Shown here one piece after another: positions 62,322 through 64,000 of a stretch of 64,000 nt of DNA (the stretch's first letter is position 1; each line of letters starts with the position of its first letter). Below the pieces are notes generated by a model that saw only the letters and a list, made by a program, of their open reading frames with translations, did no database searches and was not told the DNA's origin. Position numbers and translations under genes: made by a program. Source of the stretch: an uncultured Desulfovibrio sp. (lineage in GTDB: Bacteria > Desulfobacterota > Desulfovibrionia > Desulfovibrionales > Desulfovibrionaceae); assembly GCA_913060505.1 (NCBI GenBank), contig CAJXRQ010000006.1, positions 1 through 64,000 on the forward strand. The letters are read 5' to 3'.

Positions 62322-63758
62322 ATGCAATCTGCAAAAGCAGCTGAAACCCGGCAGGAACATGACGGGCTGGGCACGCTTGACGTGCCTGCGGAAGCATACT
62401 GGGGCATCCACACCATGCGGGCCGTGCGGAATTTTCCCTTCTCAGGATACAGGTTGCACCCGGCGTTCATCAGAGCCTTCGCTCAGGTGAAACAGGCCTG
62501 TGCACGGACCAATGCATTTCTCGGTTTCATGCCCGAAGAACGCGCACAGGCCATCATGGATGCCTGCGCCGAAATAGCGGAAGGAAAACTTGCCGACCAA
62601 ATCGTGGTCGATCCGTTTCAGGGTGGTGCCGGAACCTCGACCAACATGAATTTCAACGAGGTCATTGCCGGACGTGCCGCAGAACTCTTGAGCGGCGATA
62701 GGGGGGACCGTTTTCTGGTTCACCCTATCCGCGACGTCAACATGCATCAATCCACCAACGACGTATATCCTACGGCGTTGCGTGTAGCCGTTCTCTTTGA
62801 ACTGGAGCAACTTGAACAGGCCATATCGCGCTTGCAGGAGGCTCTTCAGGAACGGGAACAGGCCTTCCGCGAAGTGGTCAAGGTGGCCCGCACCGAATTG
62901 ACCGACGCCGTACCCATGACTCTTGATATGACTTTCGGCGCCTTTGCCGATGCCGTTGCCCGGGACAGATGGCGAATCTTCAAATGCCGGGAACGGCTCA
63001 AGCGGGTCAATCTCGGAGGTACGGCAATCGGAACCGGGCTGGGTGCTCCACGGGACTATGTCCTCTCCGTGGCCGGCAATTTGGCGGCCATCACGGGCTT
63101 GCCTGTCTCCCGAGCCGAAAATCTGGTTGAAGCCACCCAGAACATGGACGTTTTCGTGGAAGTCTCCGGCATGCTCAAGGCATGCGCGACCAACCTGATG
63201 AAAATAGCCTCGGACTTGCGGCTTCTCTCTTGCGGACCTGATACAGGACTTGGAGAAATCACCCTTCCGCCACTCCAGGCAGGTTCTTCCATCATGGCAG
63301 GAAAAATCAATCCGGTCATGCCGGAAGCGGTGACACAGGCGGCCATTCGCGTCATGTCCAACGATCAGGCGGTGACGCTTGCAGCCTCAATGGGGCAACT
63401 GGAACTCAACCACCTCCTGCCGCTCATAGCCCATGCCATGCCGGAATCACTGGATCTACTCACCGCGGCTTGCCGGGGATTGTCCGAACATTGTGTTCCC
63501 GGCATCAGGGCCAACAAAAAACGCTGTGCCGAGCATGTGGAGCAAAGCAAGGCATTGGCAACGGTGCTGGTTCCCGCTTTGGGCTATGATCACGTGGAAA
63601 ATCTGGTTGTCGAAGCCAAAGCCTCGGGCCGGTCAATACGCCAACAGGCTGTCAGCATGGGGGTTGCCTCTCCCGAGGCTGTAGAGCGGATGCTTTCCCC
63701 TCGCCAGTTGTGCAAGCTGGGTTTTACGCCCGGAGAATTCAAGGAATTGCAAAAATGA
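62322..63758 (+). CDS. aspA: Aspartate ammonia-lyase
   Basis: A 478-aa member of the aspartase/fumarase superfamily. The superfamily signature GSSIMAGKINPVMPE (about 321-335) with the catalytic Ser loop is intact; earlier regions GGAGTSTNMNFNEV and VNMHQSTNDVYPTA are typical of aspartase rather than argininosuccinate lyase. Converts aspartate to fumarate and ammonia. It lies between the TM1266 gene and hydF; a known co-occurrence of aspA in hyd operons suggests it supplies ammonia for the H-cluster dithiomethylamine bridge, though this is inferred here. Confidence 0.92.
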   Translation: MQSAKAAETRQEHDGLGTLDVPAEAYWGIHTMRAVRNFPFSGYRLHPAFIRAFAQVKQACARTNAFLGFMPEERAQAIMDACAEIAEGKLADQIVVDPFQGGAGTSTNMNFNEVIAGRAAELLSGDRGDRFLVHPIRDVNMHQSTNDVYPTALRVAVLFELEQLEQAISRLQEALQEREQAFREVVKVARTELTDAVPMTLDMTFGAFADAVARDRWRIFKCRERLKRVNLGGTAIGTGLGAPRDYVLSVAGNLAAITGLPVSRAENLVEATQNMDVFVEVSGMLKACATNLMKIASDLRLLSCGPDTGLGEITLPPLQAGSSIMAGKINPVMPEAVTQAAIRVMSNDQAVTLAASMGQLELNHLLPLIAHAMPESLDLLTAACRGLSEHCVPGIRANKKRCAEHVEQSKALATVLVPALGYDHVENLVVEAKASGRSIRQQAVSMGVASPEAVERMLSPRQLCKLGFTPGEFKELQK

Positions 63759-63788
63759 GTATACAGACCCGATTCGCACGGAGGAAGC

Positions 63789-64000
63789 ATGTCCGGTAAA
63801 GCACCACGCGGTATCAGGCTTGTCATTGCCCTTGCAGGACGGCGCAATGCCGGAAAATCTTCCCTGATCAACGCCATCACGGGACAGGAAACCGCCATTG
63901 TTTCGGACACACCCGGCACCACCACGGACCCGGTCGCCAAGCACTACGAATTGCTTCCGTTGGGGCCGGTAACATTTTACGACACGGCCGGGCTGGATGA
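63789..64000 (+). CDS. hydF: HydF GTPase, [FeFe] hydrogenase maturation (3' end outside window)
   Basis: The first 70 residues of a TrmE-type GTPase: G1 [10 protein letters not shown] (about 17-26), G2-region [13 protein letters not shown], and G3 DTAG at the window edge. HydF is the scaffold that delivers the 2Fe subcluster to HydA. Identification relies on the G-domain pattern (GRRNx[13 protein letters not shown]) plus the hyd gene context. SD GAGGAAGC is close to the ATG. hydE and hydG are not in the window. Confidence 0.88.
   Translation, partial: MSGKAPRGIRLVIALAGRRNAGKSSLINAITGQETAIVSDTPGTTTDPVAKHYELLPLGPVTFYDTAGLD

Noticed and set aside
1..64000. CRISPR arrays, insertion sequences and rRNA genes
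   Set aside because: No regularly spaced repeats, no transposase genes and no rRNA-like sequence were seen in the window.

Overview
The window looks like chromosomal DNA of a sulfate-reducing, Desulfovibrio/Pseudodesulfovibrio-like bacterium. The evidence is a periplasmic-type two-subunit [FeFe] hydrogenase (419-aa HydA and a short Tat-signal HydB) followed by a TM1266-type regulator, aspartase and HydF, together with a GC-rich anaerobe gene repertoire. The genus is an inference from gene content; no rRNA is present.

Region 1 (1-22.4 kb) is a large purine-catabolism and selenium-dependent molybdenum hydroxylase island, very similar in content to the E. coli ygeW-xanQ region. It holds ssnA (5' truncated by the window edge), a hydantoinase, ygfK, a FAD subunit plus an xdhD-like Mo subunit, yqeB, a three-gene xdhA/B/C-type dehydrogenase, two purine permeases (NCS2 and AzgA type), a Trz/Atz-type deaminase, yqeC, mocA, adenine deaminase and a RidA-family deaminase. 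A sigma54-dependent regulator follows (22.5-24.3 kb). Together these genes would import purines, deaminate them, oxidise them on Mo(-Se) hydroxylases and handle ring-opened or imine products. yqeB, yqeC and mocA serve cofactor maturation. Several genes here have strongly structured leaders; the clearest (upstream of adenine deaminase) looks like a riboswitch ending in an intrinsic terminator.

Region 2 (24.4-50.6 kb) is ordinary core genome: a MarC protein, a solute-binding protein, acyl-ACP thioesterase, GNAT, HD-GYP, an MBL-fold hydrolase, a flavoprotein, ComF, a lipoprotein, rplU-rpmA-obgE-proB, a YfcE-like phosphoesterase, an MFS transporter, a small 48-aa protein, a TPR protein, a MOT1 molybdate transporter (a logical partner of region 1), argB, a metallophosphoesterase, a PepT-like peptidase, a GGDEF protein, a membrane protein, ruvCAB-yebC, rlmE and a CgeB-like glycosyltransferase. 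It ends at tRNA-Ala(CGC).

Region 3 (50.69-59.53 kb) is an integrative element of about 8.8 kb inserted in the 3' end of tRNA-Ala. It is bounded by 27-bp direct repeats of the tRNA end and has a tyrosine recombinase at its right end. A second, 22-bp direct repeat with internal dyad symmetry lies inside both ends. Its AT-rich left arm carries a compact + strand cassette of three nuclease-family proteins (RmuC, Mrr-type restriction endonuclease, endonuclease/exonuclease/phosphatase fold). This is the best candidate for an undescribed defence system in the window. The remaining genes, on the - strand, are backbone: DUF3987 replication-type protein, AlpA/Xis-like HTH, DUF5681 and small unknowns.

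Region 4 (59.6-64 kb) is the [FeFe]-hydrogenase locus: hydA-hydB, a structured leader, the TM1266-family regulator, aspA and hydF (3' truncated by the window edge).
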